Below, one piece after another: positions 13,769-22,217 of a DNA stretch of 25,889 nt (positions are counted from its first letter, which is position 1; every line of letters starts with the position of its first letter). The stretch is from positions 1-25,889 of the forward strand of contig JBBITW010000031.1 in assembly GCA_037440525.1 (NCBI GenBank). The letters run 5' to 3'. The position numbers were made by a program, and so were the translations under genes. Under the pieces are notes generated by a model. The model made no database searches. It had not been told where the DNA came from and worked only from the letters and a program-made list of their open reading frames with translations. The stretch comes from JBBITW01 sp037440525 (GTDB lineage: Bacteria > Desulfobacterota > BSN033 > UBA1163).

Positions 13769-14809
13769 ATGGAGTTGACAAAGTATAAAAACAGGGGTAT
13801 ATCAAAAAATAAAATGGGATTGAGGATAGGGATAACTTATAATTTAAAAAAGGATTTCTCTCATATAGGAGAGTTACCTGAGGACTTTTCAGAAGAGTTC
13901 GACACTGAAGAGACTATTGATGCCATAAGGGATGTTCTTATAAATGAAGGGCATCAGGTCTTCAAACTGGGAGGAGATAGGGGTTTAATTGAGAGGCTCA
14001 AGGAGGAACCGGTTGACATTGTATTTAACATTGCAGAGGGTTTTAAGGGTCGAAATAGAGAAGCTCATATACCTTCGATCTTAGAATTTCTCGGCATTCC
14101 TTACACAGGTTCTGACCCCTTAACTCTCTCCTTGACATTGGATAAATCAATGGCAAAAAGGATTGTTGCAAGTGAGGGGATCCCCACCCCTCGATTCAAA
14201 AAGATTAATAGATTGGAGGAATTAAATGATTTAAATCTTCATTATCCACTTTTTTTAAAATTGTGTTATGAAGGATCAAGCAAGGGAGTGCGTTTGGATT
14301 CAAAGATCATGACGTTTCAATCACTAAGAGAAAAGGCAAGGTTATTACTGAAAGAATATGGCCCTCCCCTTCTAATTGAGGAGTTTATTAATGGACCTGA
14401 GTTTACTGTAGGCATCCTTGGCAATGAGAACCCATATGTTTTAGGGGTTATGGAAATAGAGATTAAAGGGACACCTCCAGAAGAAGCAATTTACTCTCTT
14501 GAGATCAAGAGGGAGTGGGAAGAGAGGGTCTGTTATCACTGCCCCCCTAAGATTAGCCATGATCTTTTAAGGAATATCGAGGAGGTTGCACTGAAATCCT
14601 ATCGAGTCCTGGAGTGCAGGGATGTATCGAGGGTTGACATTCGTGTAGGAGAGGATGGGGTGCCTTACTTTCTTGAGATTAACCCCCTTCCTGGACTTTC
14701 TCCAGTCTATGGTGATCTTCCAATCATGTCAAAAAAATTGGGATGGGATTATGCAAGATTGATAAAGACAATCTTTAATCATGCACTGAGCAGATATGGT
14801 TGGCTTTAA
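13769..14809 (+). CDS. D-alanine-D-alanine ligase-like ATP-grasp protein
   Basis: An ATP-dependent carboxylate-amine ligase of the Ddl superfamily. N-terminal domain: RIGITYNLKKD (about 19-29) and VFNIAEGFKGRNREAHIPS (85-103). ATP-grasp: DKSMAK (125-130), FLKLCYEGSSKGV (162-174), EEFINGPEFTVGI (204-216), RVDIR (288-292), and metal and substrate loop FLEINPLPGLSP (301-312). The usual Ddl HGxxGEDG stretch is replaced by NIAEGxxGRNRE, which marks a divergent Ddl-like subgroup, so the product may not be D-Ala-D-Ala. The start is uncertain: ATG 13769 has no good ribosome site, and ATG 13814, which begins MGLRIG, is a reasonable alternative. A sensor kinase gene follows 58 bases on. Confidence 0.82.
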   Translation: MELTKYKNRGISKNKMGLRIGITYNLKKDFSHIGELPEDFSEEFDTEETIDAIRDVLINEGHQVFKLGGDRGLIERLKEEPVDIVFNIAEGFKGRNREAHIPSILEFLGIPYTGSDPLTLSLTLDKSMAKRIVASEGIPTPRFKKINRLEELNDLNLHYPLFLKLCYEGSSKGVRLDSKIMTFQSLREKARLLLKEYGPPLLIEEFINGPEFTVGILGNENPYVLGVMEIEIKGTPPEEAIYSLEIKREWEERVCYHCPPKISHDLLRNIEEVALKSYRVLECRDVSRVDIRVGEDGVPYFLEINPLPGLSPVYGDLPIMSKKLGWDYARLIKTIFNHALSRYGWL

Positions 14810-14867
14810 AAATGGATATTTTAATCCAATTGGAAATTAAAAAGATTGAGAATTAAGGAAGAATCCA

Positions 14868-15947
14868 ATGGAAAATAATCTTTCAGAAATATTGATAAGA
14901 AATCTTGAAGAGGCTGTAATCTTCACCGATGTAAATGGTAGAATCCAGGTTTTCAATCCCATGGCAGAGAGGTTTTTTGAGTTAAAAGAGAAAGAAGTAT
15001 TGGGGAAGAGATTGGATAAGGTAATCCCTTATAAGAACATCAAGAGGCACTTCAATTTTGTTTATGAAAGGAAGGAAGGAAATCACAATATAGAGCTTGC
15101 AATTCAGGTTTCTTGTGCCCACCCAAAAGAACAGGATGTCCGACTGCTACGTTCAAGCTTCTATCCCATCTTTGATAAAAAGGATATATTTTTAGGTTGT
15201 CTTGCCACATTCGCAGATATAACTGAAAGGGGATTACTTTCGAGGGAGATAAGCAGAAGTAAAGACCTCTCAACAATCGGTGTTCTCGCGAGGTGGATGG
15301 CTCATGAGATCAGAAACCCTTTAAGTTCCCTTAACATCAATATTGAGCTCTTGAGAGAAGAATTAAAAGGTGAGGATTATATATTAAAGAAGGAAGAGAT
15401 AAACTCTCTTCTCAATTTTATTAGCTATGAGACACTTAGGCTTGAAAATAATTTAAAGGATTTTCTGGATTTTAATCGCCTTCCTCCCCCAAAGTTTGAA
15501 TTGGTTCAAATAAACGATGTCCTTGATTCTATAGTAAGACTCCTTAGACCTGATGCCCAGTTGAAGAATGCTAAAATTGAGGTCCACTTCCAGAAGAATT
15601 TACCCCTCATGAAGATCGATGTCAGTCAATTCAATCTTGCTATATCAAACCTGATTATAAATAGTATTCAGGCAGTTTCCGAAAAGGGGGAAATCCATCT
15701 CTATACCCGCTCCTCACGGAAGAATGTATTCATTGTGATCAAAGATAATGGGGTAGGGATTTCCAAGGAGAATCTTTCGAAGATATTTGATTTTATGTTC
15801 AGCACAAAACCCATGGGATCTGGATTAGGACTTTCGATCGCCAAAAAGATTATTTCTGACCATCAGGGTGAGATCACAGTTGAGAGCGAAGTAAATAAAG
15901 GCTCTATCTTCAGGATCAGAATCCCACTGAGTCAGAAGTTAAACTGA
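14868..15947 (+). CDS. Cytoplasmic PAS-domain histidine kinase (NtrB-like), orphan
   Basis: A 359-residue soluble sensor kinase. A PAS domain (about 5-125) opens with ILIRNLEEAVIFTDVNGRI and has FNPMAERFF and a PAC-like ATFADITER end. HisKA carries the phospho-acceptor H146 in RWMAHEIRNPLSSLN. The ATPase domain has an N box near 261-272 (NLIINSIQAVSE), DNGVGIS, and MGSGLGLSIAKKI. AAGGAAG precedes the ATG. No response regulator follows: the next gene, 27 bases on, is convergent. It is probably co-transcribed with the ATP-grasp gene; a shared physiological role is inference only. It may signal to a regulator elsewhere, or cross-talk with the NtrC-type protein at 6900-8249. Confidence 0.9.
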   Translation: MENNLSEILIRNLEEAVIFTDVNGRIQVFNPMAERFFELKEKEVLGKRLDKVIPYKNIKRHFNFVYERKEGNHNIELAIQVSCAHPKEQDVRLLRSSFYPIFDKKDIFLGCLATFADITERGLLSREISRSKDLSTIGVLARWMAHEIRNPLSSLNINIELLREELKGEDYILKKEEINSLLNFISYETLRLENNLKDFLDFNRLPPPKFELVQINDVLDSIVRLLRPDAQLKNAKIEVHFQKNLPLMKIDVSQFNLAISNLIINSIQAVSEKGEIHLYTRSSRKNVFIVIKDNGVGISKENLSKIFDFMFSTKPMGSGLGLSIAKKIISDHQGEITVESEVNKGSIFRIRIPLSQKLN

Positions 15948-15974
15948 AAGCTAAAATCATAAAAGAGAAATTAC

Positions 15975-18263
15975 CTATTTTTCTTTTAAGGCTTTAAGGA
16001 TTTTTTCAGGTGTGATTGGAAGTTCTCTTATCCTTACCCCTATAGCATCGTAGATTGCATTGGCAATCGCAGGTGCTGTTGGCACAAGACCAGGCTCACC
16101 AATACCTTTAGCCCCAAAAGGTCCAAATGGGTCATCGGTTTCAATCACGATAGGTTCGATATTTGGAATATCTTTGGCTGTAAGGATCTTATAATCGAGA
16201 AAGTTTGGATTCATTACCTTTCCATCTCTTAAAATAAGACTTTCGGTAAGGGCATAACCAATACCCATTGCCGCACCACCATAGACCTGTCCCTCCAAAA
16301 GCATGGGATTAATGGCCTTTCCAACATCATGAGCTGCAATATATCTTAAAATTTTAACCTGACCTGTCTCTTTATCTACATCTACCTCAACCCCGTGAGT
16401 GCCATAACTATATGTTACGGATAAATTTCCCTTAAATTCCCTGTCGAGGTTCTCATTTGCTGGATCATAGAAATATTCAGCCATTAACATACTTCCACCT
16501 GTTGTATAATGGGCAGACCTCAGGATCTTTCCAAGGGGTGATTTTTTTTCCGGGTCTGTTTTTGAATATATTATCTGTTCCCTGATATCTAAATTTTCAG
16601 GGTTTTCACCCAAGTATTTAGAGGCTATCTCAAGGAGTTGTTCCTTGATCTTTCTTGCTGCCCCCCTCGCTGAATTTCCAGCCACAAAGGTGGTCCTGCT
16701 CGCATGTGCACCAACATCCCATGGGCATATATCTGTATCTGTATGAGTAATGACTACATCTTCAATTTTTACTCCTAATTCTTCTGCTACGATCTGGGCG
16801 ATCACTGTATCTGCTCCCTGTCCCATATCCGTTGCACCGGTAATCACGTTTACAGTCCCAAAGTCATCAATCTTTATTATTGTTCCACATCCATCTGACT
16901 TATAAACACGGGCACCACCTCCCACATGTATCATAGAGGCCATACCCAATCCCTTTCCATCTCTTCGACCTCGGTTCTGGCGCCAATCCAATCTCTGTGA
17001 GACTATATCAATACATTCCCTTAATCCACATGTAATAACTCTGAAATTTTGTGGTGTGATCTCCCCTGGTATATTTGCATTTCTCAACCTGAAATCCAGA
17101 GGATCGATTCCTGCCATCTCAGAAAGGATATCTATCTGAGATTCAATGGCAAAGGTTGCCTGGGGGTTTCCATATCCCCTCATGGCCTGGGAGTAAGTAT
17201 TGTTTGTATAGACACATTTGGCAACATAACGGATATTCGGGACTTTATAAAGAGACGATATGGGCATCATCATCACAGATGGTGTTGTTGCACCCCATGA
17301 TGTATAGGCACCGTTATCAAGGATCATTTTTATATCCCTGAATGTGAGCTTTCCATCTCTTGTGCACCCCTGGGAGATATCTATGATGGCAGGCTGTCTT
17401 GGAGATGTAGCAAAAAATTCCTCCTCCCGGGTAAAGATAATCTTTACAGGTCTTTTCGTTTTATAAGCCAGGAGGATGACGATATATTCGAATGCGTGGG
17501 TATCGAGTTTGCTTCCGAAACCTCCACCTATCATAGTCTTGATTACCCTTACCCTCCTGTCCTTCAAGCCCATTGCTGTAAGTGCCTCATTAAAGTCTCT
17601 CTGGGCGAGGGAAGGAATCTGTGTGATGCTATAAATGGTGAGATTATTTTTTATATCAAAATGGGCGACACAACCACTTGTTCCCATACAACAATGATTT
17701 ACCCATGTCACCTTAAAGCGGTCCTCTGCAATAAATGGAGAGTTTTTCCTTGCCTCCTCAACATCTCCATGAATAAATCTCCAGGGAAGGTTTAGGATAT
17801 TGGTTGGCTTTTTATCCTTCCCTCCCAGATGTTCTTCATGGATGAGTGGTGCATCATCCTTCATCGCCTCTTCCGGATCAAAAACTGCTGGCAGGATTTC
17901 ATATTCAACCTTGATCAGGCTCAAGGCTTCCTCTGCAGTGTCTGAATCTACCGCAGCCACAGCTGCCACCTCATCCCGGCATGACCTCACCTTATGGGCT
18001 TTAAGAGGTGTATTATCTTTATAAAAACCAAACTTAATAGGAGGTATGTTATAGCCTGTTAAAACAGCCTTTACGCCGGGTAGGGCTTCTGCCCTGGATG
18101 TATCAATGTGCAGTATCTTTGCATGTGGATATGGACTGTAGAGAATTTTCCCGTAGAGCATCCCAGGAAGCTTGAGGTCATGGATATAGGTTCCTCGCCC
18201 CGTTACCTTCTCCTCTGCGTCCATCTTGGGTAAACGTTTTCCAATATTTATAAAGTTTTGCAT
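15975..18263 (-). CDS. Xanthine dehydrogenase-family molybdopterin-binding subunit
   Basis: Catalytic subunit of a molybdenum hydroxylase that adds water-derived OH to a carbon next to a heteroatom or on an aromatic acyl-CoA. The 762 residues contain an N-terminal a/b hammerhead (KVTGRGTYIHDLKLPGMLYGKI, about 16-37) and the molybdopterin-binding landmarks GGGFGSKLDTHAFEY, MRGYGNPQATFAIE and GATDMGQGADTV. The C-terminal GAKGIGEPGLVPTAPAIANA contains the likely catalytic Glu. I chose ATG 18263, with GGAGG just upstream; the frame opens at a TTG (18287) whose extension includes that ribosome site. It is the last gene of the operon, separated from the 2Fe-2S subunit by a dead four-helix-bundle gene. 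The substrate is unknown. Confidence 0.9.
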   Translation of the reverse strand: MQNFINIGKRLPKMDAEEKVTGRGTYIHDLKLPGMLYGKILYSPYPHAKILHIDTSRAEALPGVKAVLTGYNIPPIKFGFYKDNTPLKAHKVRSCRDEVAAVAAVDSDTAEEALSLIKVEYEILPAVFDPEEAMKDDAPLIHEEHLGGKDKKPTNILNLPWRFIHGDVEEARKNSPFIAEDRFKVTWVNHCCMGTSGCVAHFDIKNNLTIYSITQIPSLAQRDFNEALTAMGLKDRRVRVIKTMIGGGFGSKLDTHAFEYIVILLAYKTKRPVKIIFTREEEFFATSPRQPAIIDISQGCTRDGKLTFRDIKMILDNGAYTSWGATTPSVMMMPISSLYKVPNIRYVAKCVYTNNTYSQAMRGYGNPQATFAIESQIDILSEMAGIDPLDFRLRNANIPGEITPQNFRVITCGLRECIDIVSQRLDWRQNRGRRDGKGLGMASMIHVGGGARVYKSDGCGTIIKIDDFGTVNVITGATDMGQGADTVIAQIVAEELGVKIEDVVITHTDTDICPWDVGAHASRTTFVAGNSARGAARKIKEQLLEIASKYLGENPENLDIREQIIYSKTDPEKKSPLGKILRSAHYTTGGSMLMAEYFYDPANENLDREFKGNLSVTYSYGTHGVEVDVDKETGQVKILRYIAAHDVGKAINPMLLEGQVYGGAAMGIGYALTESLILRDGKVMNPNFLDYKILTAKDIPNIEPIVIETDDPFGPFGAKGIGEPGLVPTAPAIANAIYDAIGVRIRELPITPEKILKALKEK

Positions 18264-18305
18264 AGGACCTCCATTTTTAATAACCAATAAACAAACACCA
18301 AATGC

Positions 18306-18326
18306 GGCAAGGGATAAGCCCTTGCC
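18306..18326. repeat. GC-rich palindrome (GGCAAGGG/CCCTTGCC)
   Basis: An 8-bp perfect stem with loop ATAAG lies in an otherwise AT-rich gap, followed by CTACGTTTG. It looks like the short intergenic palindromes dispersed in many bacterial genomes. It lies between the molybdopterin subunit gene and the four-helix remnant. Confidence 0.5.
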
Positions 18327-18348
18327 CTACGTTTGAGATTTGTTTATC

Positions 18349-18559
18349 TTATGCTTCCTTTAATAATATTTCAATCTCATCTATAAATTCTGGGTTTGCT
18401 TCGGGTAAAAGTTCTAACAAGTAATGAGTTTCTTTATATTCTTCCAATAAGTTCGTTATTGATAACATTTTTAGGTAACTTTTTGCAGAGTCTTATTAAA
18501 TTCTTAGCAAATTCTAAGGTTCGTTTTTCAAGATCAAAAAATGTTTGGTTATTGGTGAT
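18349..18559 (-). pseudogene. Remnant of a second four-helix-bundle protein gene
   Basis: Minus-strand translation from about 18559 gives FFDLEKRTLEFAKNLIRLCK followed by KLPKNVINNELIGR, then a stop. In a shifted frame directly after comes EYKETHYLLELLPEANPEF and then EIEILLKEA-stop (18349-18351). Both parts match the beginning and end of the four-helix-bundle family (typical forms DLEKRTLEFAKRxIRFVKKLP and KETxYWLELL). The central segment with RSGTSVGAN is missing, so the gene has an internal deletion with a frameshift and no clear start codon. It is a different subgroup from the one at 6422-6832. AT-rich inverted arrays (ACCAATAA/CAAACA) flank it. It lies inside the hydroxylase operon and was probably inserted there. 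Confidence 0.72.
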
Positions 18560-18613
18560 TCGGTCATCGATTATTATTTGATTATTGGAATTTGTTTGTT
18601 GATAATTTCCTTC

Positions 18614-19078
18614 TTATTGACCACTGGCTGCTTTGATGGCCTGAATGATCTGGATATAACCTGTACAGCGGCATAGATTTCCAGAAATAGCAGTTCGTAT
18701 CTCATCTTCCCCTGGTTTTGGATTTTCATCAAGGAGTGCCTTTGCAGAGAGAACCATACCTGGTGTACAGAATCCACATTGAATAGCTCCATATTCAATA
18801 AACGCCTTCTGTATAGGGTGAAGATTTCCCTCCCGATCGGCCATTCCCTCGATGGTGGTTATCGTCTTTCCATCGATCTCCATTGCAGGGAATATACATG
18901 AATTGATTGCCTTTCCATCCAACAGCACTGTGCAGGTGCCACACTCTCCATTCCCACAGCCTTCCTTTGTTCCTGTGAGCTCCAAGGTATCCCGCAGGAG
19001 CTGAAGAAGGGTAATATGTGGTTCAATTTCGACCTCCATCAACTCCCCGTTTAAATTGAAGTGAATCGTCTTTTTCAT
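18614..19078 (-). CDS. Xanthine dehydrogenase-family 2Fe-2S subunit
   Basis: Small electron-transfer subunit carrying two [2Fe-2S] clusters between the molybdenum centre and FAD. The ferredoxin-like cluster ligands are C41, C46, C49 and C61 (CGNGECGTC, then C12 later). The second cluster ligands are C101, C104, C136 and C138 (CGFC and CRC). All eight are present, and the length of 154 residues is standard. AAGGAG lies nine bases before the ATG. Its partners are the FAD subunit upstream and the molybdopterin subunit downstream on the same strand. An inverted-repeat element (19178-19344) separates it from the FAD subunit gene, and a gene remnant separates it from the large subunit gene. Confidence 0.95.
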   Translation of the reverse strand: MKKTIHFNLNGELMEVEIEPHITLLQLLRDTLELTGTKEGCGNGECGTCTVLLDGKAINSCIFPAMEIDGKTITTIEGMADREGNLHPIQKAFIEYGAIQCGFCTPGMVLSAKALLDENPKPGEDEIRTAISGNLCRCTGYIQIIQAIKAASGQ

Positions 19079-19177
19079 CTCAGAGTCTCCTTCAATAGAG
19101 AATTAAACCCTAACAAAAGATATTTGAGGGGGCGTAAGAACCTAATAACCAAATTCAGGTTAATTGTTATTATCATC

Positions 19178-19344
19178 TAAATTGAGCGATTCCAGATTGT
19201 CATTGCGAGGCGGAGCCGAAGCAATCTCGATCAAATTGTCATTCCGAGCGGAGCGAGGAACCTATGAGATTGCCACGCCCTTCGGGCTCGCAATAACTGA
19301 TCCGCCTTTGGTGGAAAGGTTTTTAGTAAAAATCGCTCAATTTA
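19178..19344. repeat. Repeat family 3, copy 1 (14-bp terminal inverted repeats)
   Basis: TAAATTGAGCGATT at the left end is exactly inverted as AATCGCTCAATTTA at the right end. Inside are GTCATTGCGAGGCGGAGCC, GTCATTCCGAGCGGAGCGAG and GCCACGCCCTTCGGGCTCGC. TATCAT occurs just outside both ends, a possible target duplication. It has no ORF. It lies between two subunit genes of one operon and shares its plan with 24804-24974. Confidence 0.85.
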
Positions 19345-19351
19345 GGTATCA

Positions 19352-20329
19352 TTAATTTACTAATACCCCAGCGGATAAGGTCTTATCTTTAGGGATTAAA
19401 ATCCTTTCAATACATCTTAGGGCCATTCTTCTTACGAGAACCCTGATCATCTCCCTTCTATACCAGGCTTCCCCTCGAAGGGTATCACGGGGTTGAGCCT
19501 CTTTCGCTGCCATTTCAGATACCTCTGCGATAAGTTCGTCACTAATCCTTTTCCCCCTTAAAAGGTTTTCAGCCTGTATTGCCCTAATTGGAGTGGGTGC
19601 CGCAACCCCAATTGCTATTCGAACCTCTTTGCAGAAGACTTCATCCCTTTCGAGGGAATTGAGAATATTAGATATGGAAGATTCGGTATGAAGAAGGCCA
19701 GCGAAGGAGGCGGTTGGTTTATCAAGCGATAAAAGGACAGATACTCCTATAATTGGAAGGTCAAGGGCCTGTCTTCGCTGATGTTTCCAGTAAGCAGAGC
19801 CTGTATAGGGGAGTGGTTTCGGTATAAGGATTTCTGTTAGGATCTCCCCTTCTTTTAAAACGGTTTCTCCAGGCCCTTTGAAAAACTCTTCAATAGGAAT
19901 TATCCTTTCGGAGTTGAAACATCTTAGTTTCACTTTTGCCCCCAGTGAGAGAAGAGGGGGAGCTGTATCTGCTGAGGGAGCGGCGTTGCAGATATTTCCT
20001 CCTATGGTTGCGACATTTCTGATCTGAACAGAACCCAATACATCCACTGCATCGCTAAGGGCGGAGAATTCACTTCTGATCAATTTGGATTTCTCAATGG
20101 CTCGGTGAGTAACCATTGCTCCGATCTTAAGTATTTCGTTATACTCAATCTGATCCATTGATGGGATATCACTGAGGGAAATAAGAACATCAGGAGAAAT
20201 CTTTTTCTGTTTAATCATTACAATTACATCGGTCCCTCCTGCAATGAGCTTTGCCTTTTCCCCATATTGATTCAGTAAGGAAAATGCCTCCTCAAGGCTT
20301 TTTGGCTTAAGGTAGTCAAACTTTTTCAT
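19352..20329 (-). CDS. Xanthine dehydrogenase-family FAD-binding subunit
   Basis: The FAD subunit passes electrons from the iron-sulphur clusters to the acceptor. The FAD-binding motifs are present: LIAGGTD (about 29-35), TIGGNICNAAPSADTAPPLL (about 107-126), and the C-terminal CO-dehydrogenase-flavoprotein-type domain (about 185-300), with GVAAPTPIRA and AxxAQPRDTLRGxxxYR. The extra Cys loop that holds a [4Fe-4S] cluster in 4-hydroxybenzoyl-CoA reductase beta subunits is absent, so this is not that enzyme type. The length of 325 is slightly long through the C-terminal tail. GGAGG precedes the ATG, 14 bases after the TRAP large-subunit gene, which puts transporter and enzyme in one operon. 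Confidence 0.93.
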   Translation of the reverse strand: MKKFDYLKPKSLEEAFSLLNQYGEKAKLIAGGTDVIVMIKQKKISPDVLISLSDIPSMDQIEYNEILKIGAMVTHRAIEKSKLIRSEFSALSDAVDVLGSVQIRNVATIGGNICNAAPSADTAPPLLSLGAKVKLRCFNSERIIPIEEFFKGPGETVLKEGEILTEILIPKPLPYTGSAYWKHQRRQALDLPIIGVSVLLSLDKPTASFAGLLHTESSISNILNSLERDEVFCKEVRIAIGVAAPTPIRAIQAENLLRGKRISDELIAEVSEMAAKEAQPRDTLRGEAWYRREMIRVLVRRMALRCIERILIPKDKTLSAGVLVN

Positions 20330-20343
20330 TAAGGCCTCCAGGA

Positions 20344-21639
20344 TTACTTTATTAAACTCGGTAAAAATAGAGCGATCTGAGGATAAATCAACATCAAGAT
20401 CATTGTTATCCAGTAAGCAGGAATAAACCAGGTAACACCTTTAAAAACCGTTGAAAGAGGTATGTCTTCTGCCATTCCAGCTACCACAAAGGCACATATT
20501 CCAACAGGTGGAGTTACTGCTCCCATTGTAGTTACTACTGTGAGAATACAACCAAACCAGATTGGATCGTAGCCAAGTTTCATAGCAATTGGATAAAAGA
20601 TTGGGATCGAAATGAGCAGAAAACCGAGGGCATCCATCACCATTCCTGCTATTCCATAGATGATAAGGATTGAGACCATTATCATATGAGGGGGGATATT
20701 TAGGTTGGAGACAAGTTCCACGGCTTCAAAAGGAAGCCTGCTTATAGTTAAGAAACGGCCGAAGATGACAGCCCCCCATACAATAACAATTACCATAGAG
20801 GTTACTTTCAGGGAATCAATAATTGCTGAAACAAATCCTTTCCATGAGAGCTTCCTTCTTATGCCTGCGGCAATAAGAAATGCGAAAAATGCACCTGCAG
20901 CTCCGGCCTCGGTTGGAGTATAAGCTCCTGTATATAGCCCTCCCATTACGAGACCAAAGAGGATGATCATCTCTGTCATCCCTGGGAGTGCCTTAATCTT
21001 ATCCATTAGAATTACCTTAGGCCCACCAGGGCCCCATTGAGGATATTTCTTACAGATAGTATAGATTGTAAGGATAAAGAGAAATGTCATCAAGATACCT
21101 GGTAGCGTCGAGCCCCAGAAGAGTTTGCCTATAGACTGCCCGGTCTGAATCCCATAGACTATCAGAACCACACTTGGTGGAATAACTACACCCAGAGTTG
21201 ATCCACAAGCTATGGAGCCTGCAGATAGAATTTTGTTATAACCATATTTCTTCATTTCAGGAAGTGCTACGGTGCTCATGGTTGCTGCTGTTGCATTATT
21301 CGAACCACAAATAGCTGCAAATCCTGCACAGGCCATAACTGTGGCCATTGCAATCCCTCCGCTTGTCCTGCCAAACAATTTATATGCAGTTTCATAGAGA
21401 TTCTTATTCACCCCCGAATAGAAACAGATTGTTCCCATAAGGATAAAAAGAGGTATGACTGTTAAACTGTAAGAGGAGAAGTTTGCCCAGGTTTCAGTTC
21501 CAATCATGGAAAGGGCGGAGTTCAATCCGGTGACATACCATAAGCCACAGAAGCCAGTTATTGCCATTGAAAATCCAACTGGCATTTGCAGGATGATCAT
21601 CAAAGCAAGGAGGACAATAATACCGATGATTCCAATCAT
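20344..21639 (-). CDS. dctM: TRAP transporter large membrane subunit (DctM type)
   Basis: The 12-helix permease subunit of a tripartite ATP-independent periplasmic transporter, which uses a sodium or proton gradient to import an organic acid delivered by the binding protein. It shows the family's Gly-rich helices, for example PVGFSMAITGFCGLW, GAYTPTEAGAAGAFFAF and TPPVGICAFVVAGMA. Its 431 residues from ATG 21639 match the usual length. This start overlaps the small subunit's stop as ATGA and has GAAGGAAAG upstream; the frame is open to 21714, but that part is an artefact of the overlap. The FAD subunit of the hydroxylase follows 14 bases on, so the transported compound is likely the substrate of the pathway. 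Confidence 0.93.
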   Translation of the reverse strand: MIGIIGIIVLLALMIILQMPVGFSMAITGFCGLWYVTGLNSALSMIGTETWANFSSYSLTVIPLFILMGTICFYSGVNKNLYETAYKLFGRTSGGIAMATVMACAGFAAICGSNNATAATMSTVALPEMKKYGYNKILSAGSIACGSTLGVVIPPSVVLIVYGIQTGQSIGKLFWGSTLPGILMTFLFILTIYTICKKYPQWGPGGPKVILMDKIKALPGMTEMIILFGLVMGGLYTGAYTPTEAGAAGAFFAFLIAAGIRRKLSWKGFVSAIIDSLKVTSMVIVIVWGAVIFGRFLTISRLPFEAVELVSNLNIPPHMIMVSILIIYGIAGMVMDALGFLLISIPIFYPIAMKLGYDPIWFGCILTVVTTMGAVTPPVGICAFVVAGMAEDIPLSTVFKGVTWFIPAYWITMILMLIYPQIALFLPSLIK

Positions 21640-22130
21640 CTTTCCTTCTCTATTGGCCGAAATAATGTTATCAAAAAATCGATCAAAAGCACAAAGGCCA
21701 AGAGAAGGGAGCAAAGGGCCACCACATAAACAAATGGGTAATAGATTATCCTCAAGGTCTCCGAGGTTTCACCCCTCTTCCATATCGTGGTAGCATATTT
21801 GGCGCTCTGCCATGCGACAAGGACAAAAAAGATTGTGCATATGATGGAACTTATTCCATTCGTGATTCTTTTAGCCCTCTTTGAATATCTCATGGTTAAG
21901 ATATCCACAGAGATATGACTGCGAGAAATCTGGGCGTATCCGAGAGGCATGGCAACTACAAGTGCACCAAAGAACCCAATGAGTTCATAAGCTCCAGTAA
22001 TAGGGGCTCCCATAGGCCTCATCAACATATTGGCACAGGCAATACCTGTTAAAGAGAGAAGCATAATACCACCAATCCAGCTAAACCATAGACTCAGCTT
22101 ATTGGTTACCTTTGTCAGAAGAGATATCAT
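21636..22130 (-). CDS. dctQ: TRAP transporter small membrane subunit (DctQ type)
   Basis: The four-helix subunit that pairs with DctM. Helices lie at about 16-36, 46-66, 88-110 and 131-155. The family motif ELIGFFGALVVAMPLGYAQ (about 49-67) with HISVDIL (about 72-78) is present, and the length of 164 residues is typical. Its stop overlaps the next start by four bases (ATGA), so translation is coupled to the large subunit. A 10-bp hairpin (22162-22188) lies between it and the binding-protein gene upstream and may keep expression of the membrane subunits below that of the binding protein. Confidence 0.9.
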   Translation of the reverse strand: MISLLTKVTNKLSLWFSWIGGIMLLSLTGIACANMLMRPMGAPITGAYELIGFFGALVVAMPLGYAQISRSHISVDILTMRYSKRAKRITNGISSIICTIFFVLVAWQSAKYATTIWKRGETSETLRIIYYPFVYVVALCSLLLAFVLLIDFLITLFRPIEKER

Positions 22131-22161
22131 TGAAAACCTTATCTATGTATTTTTGTTAGAA

Positions 22162-22188
22162 AAGGGGGAGGTTATAATCCTCCCCCTT
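22162..22188 (-). terminator. Hairpin between TRAP binding-protein and membrane-subunit genes
   Basis: AAGGGGGAGG and CCTCCCCCTT form a 10-bp perfect stem with a 7-base loop, followed on the minus strand by TTCT after the stem's own TT. It is inside the operon, so it is probably a partial terminator or an mRNA 3'-end protector favouring the binding-protein message. Confidence 0.65.
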
Positions 22189-22217
22189 ATTTTAGATATT
22201 AGAGTTTCATAATCGTA

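Noticed and set aside
18396..18581. Plus-strand ORF of 61 residues
   Set aside because: It lies opposite the four-helix-bundle remnant, has no ribosome site or recognisable motif, and is a shadow.
19164..19355. Plus-strand ORF of 63 residues
   Set aside because: It is entirely made of repeat family 3 sequence.
15975..20329. 4-hydroxybenzoyl-CoA reductase (HcrABC)
   Set aside because: The subunit sizes fit, but the FAD subunit lacks the Cys-rich insertion for the extra [4Fe-4S] cluster, so only the general xanthine-dehydrogenase family is claimed.
21640..21714. Longer N-terminus for the TRAP large subunit
   Set aside because: The extension would lie in the coding sequence of the small subunit in another frame. 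ATG 21639 has a ribosome site and gives the usual family length.
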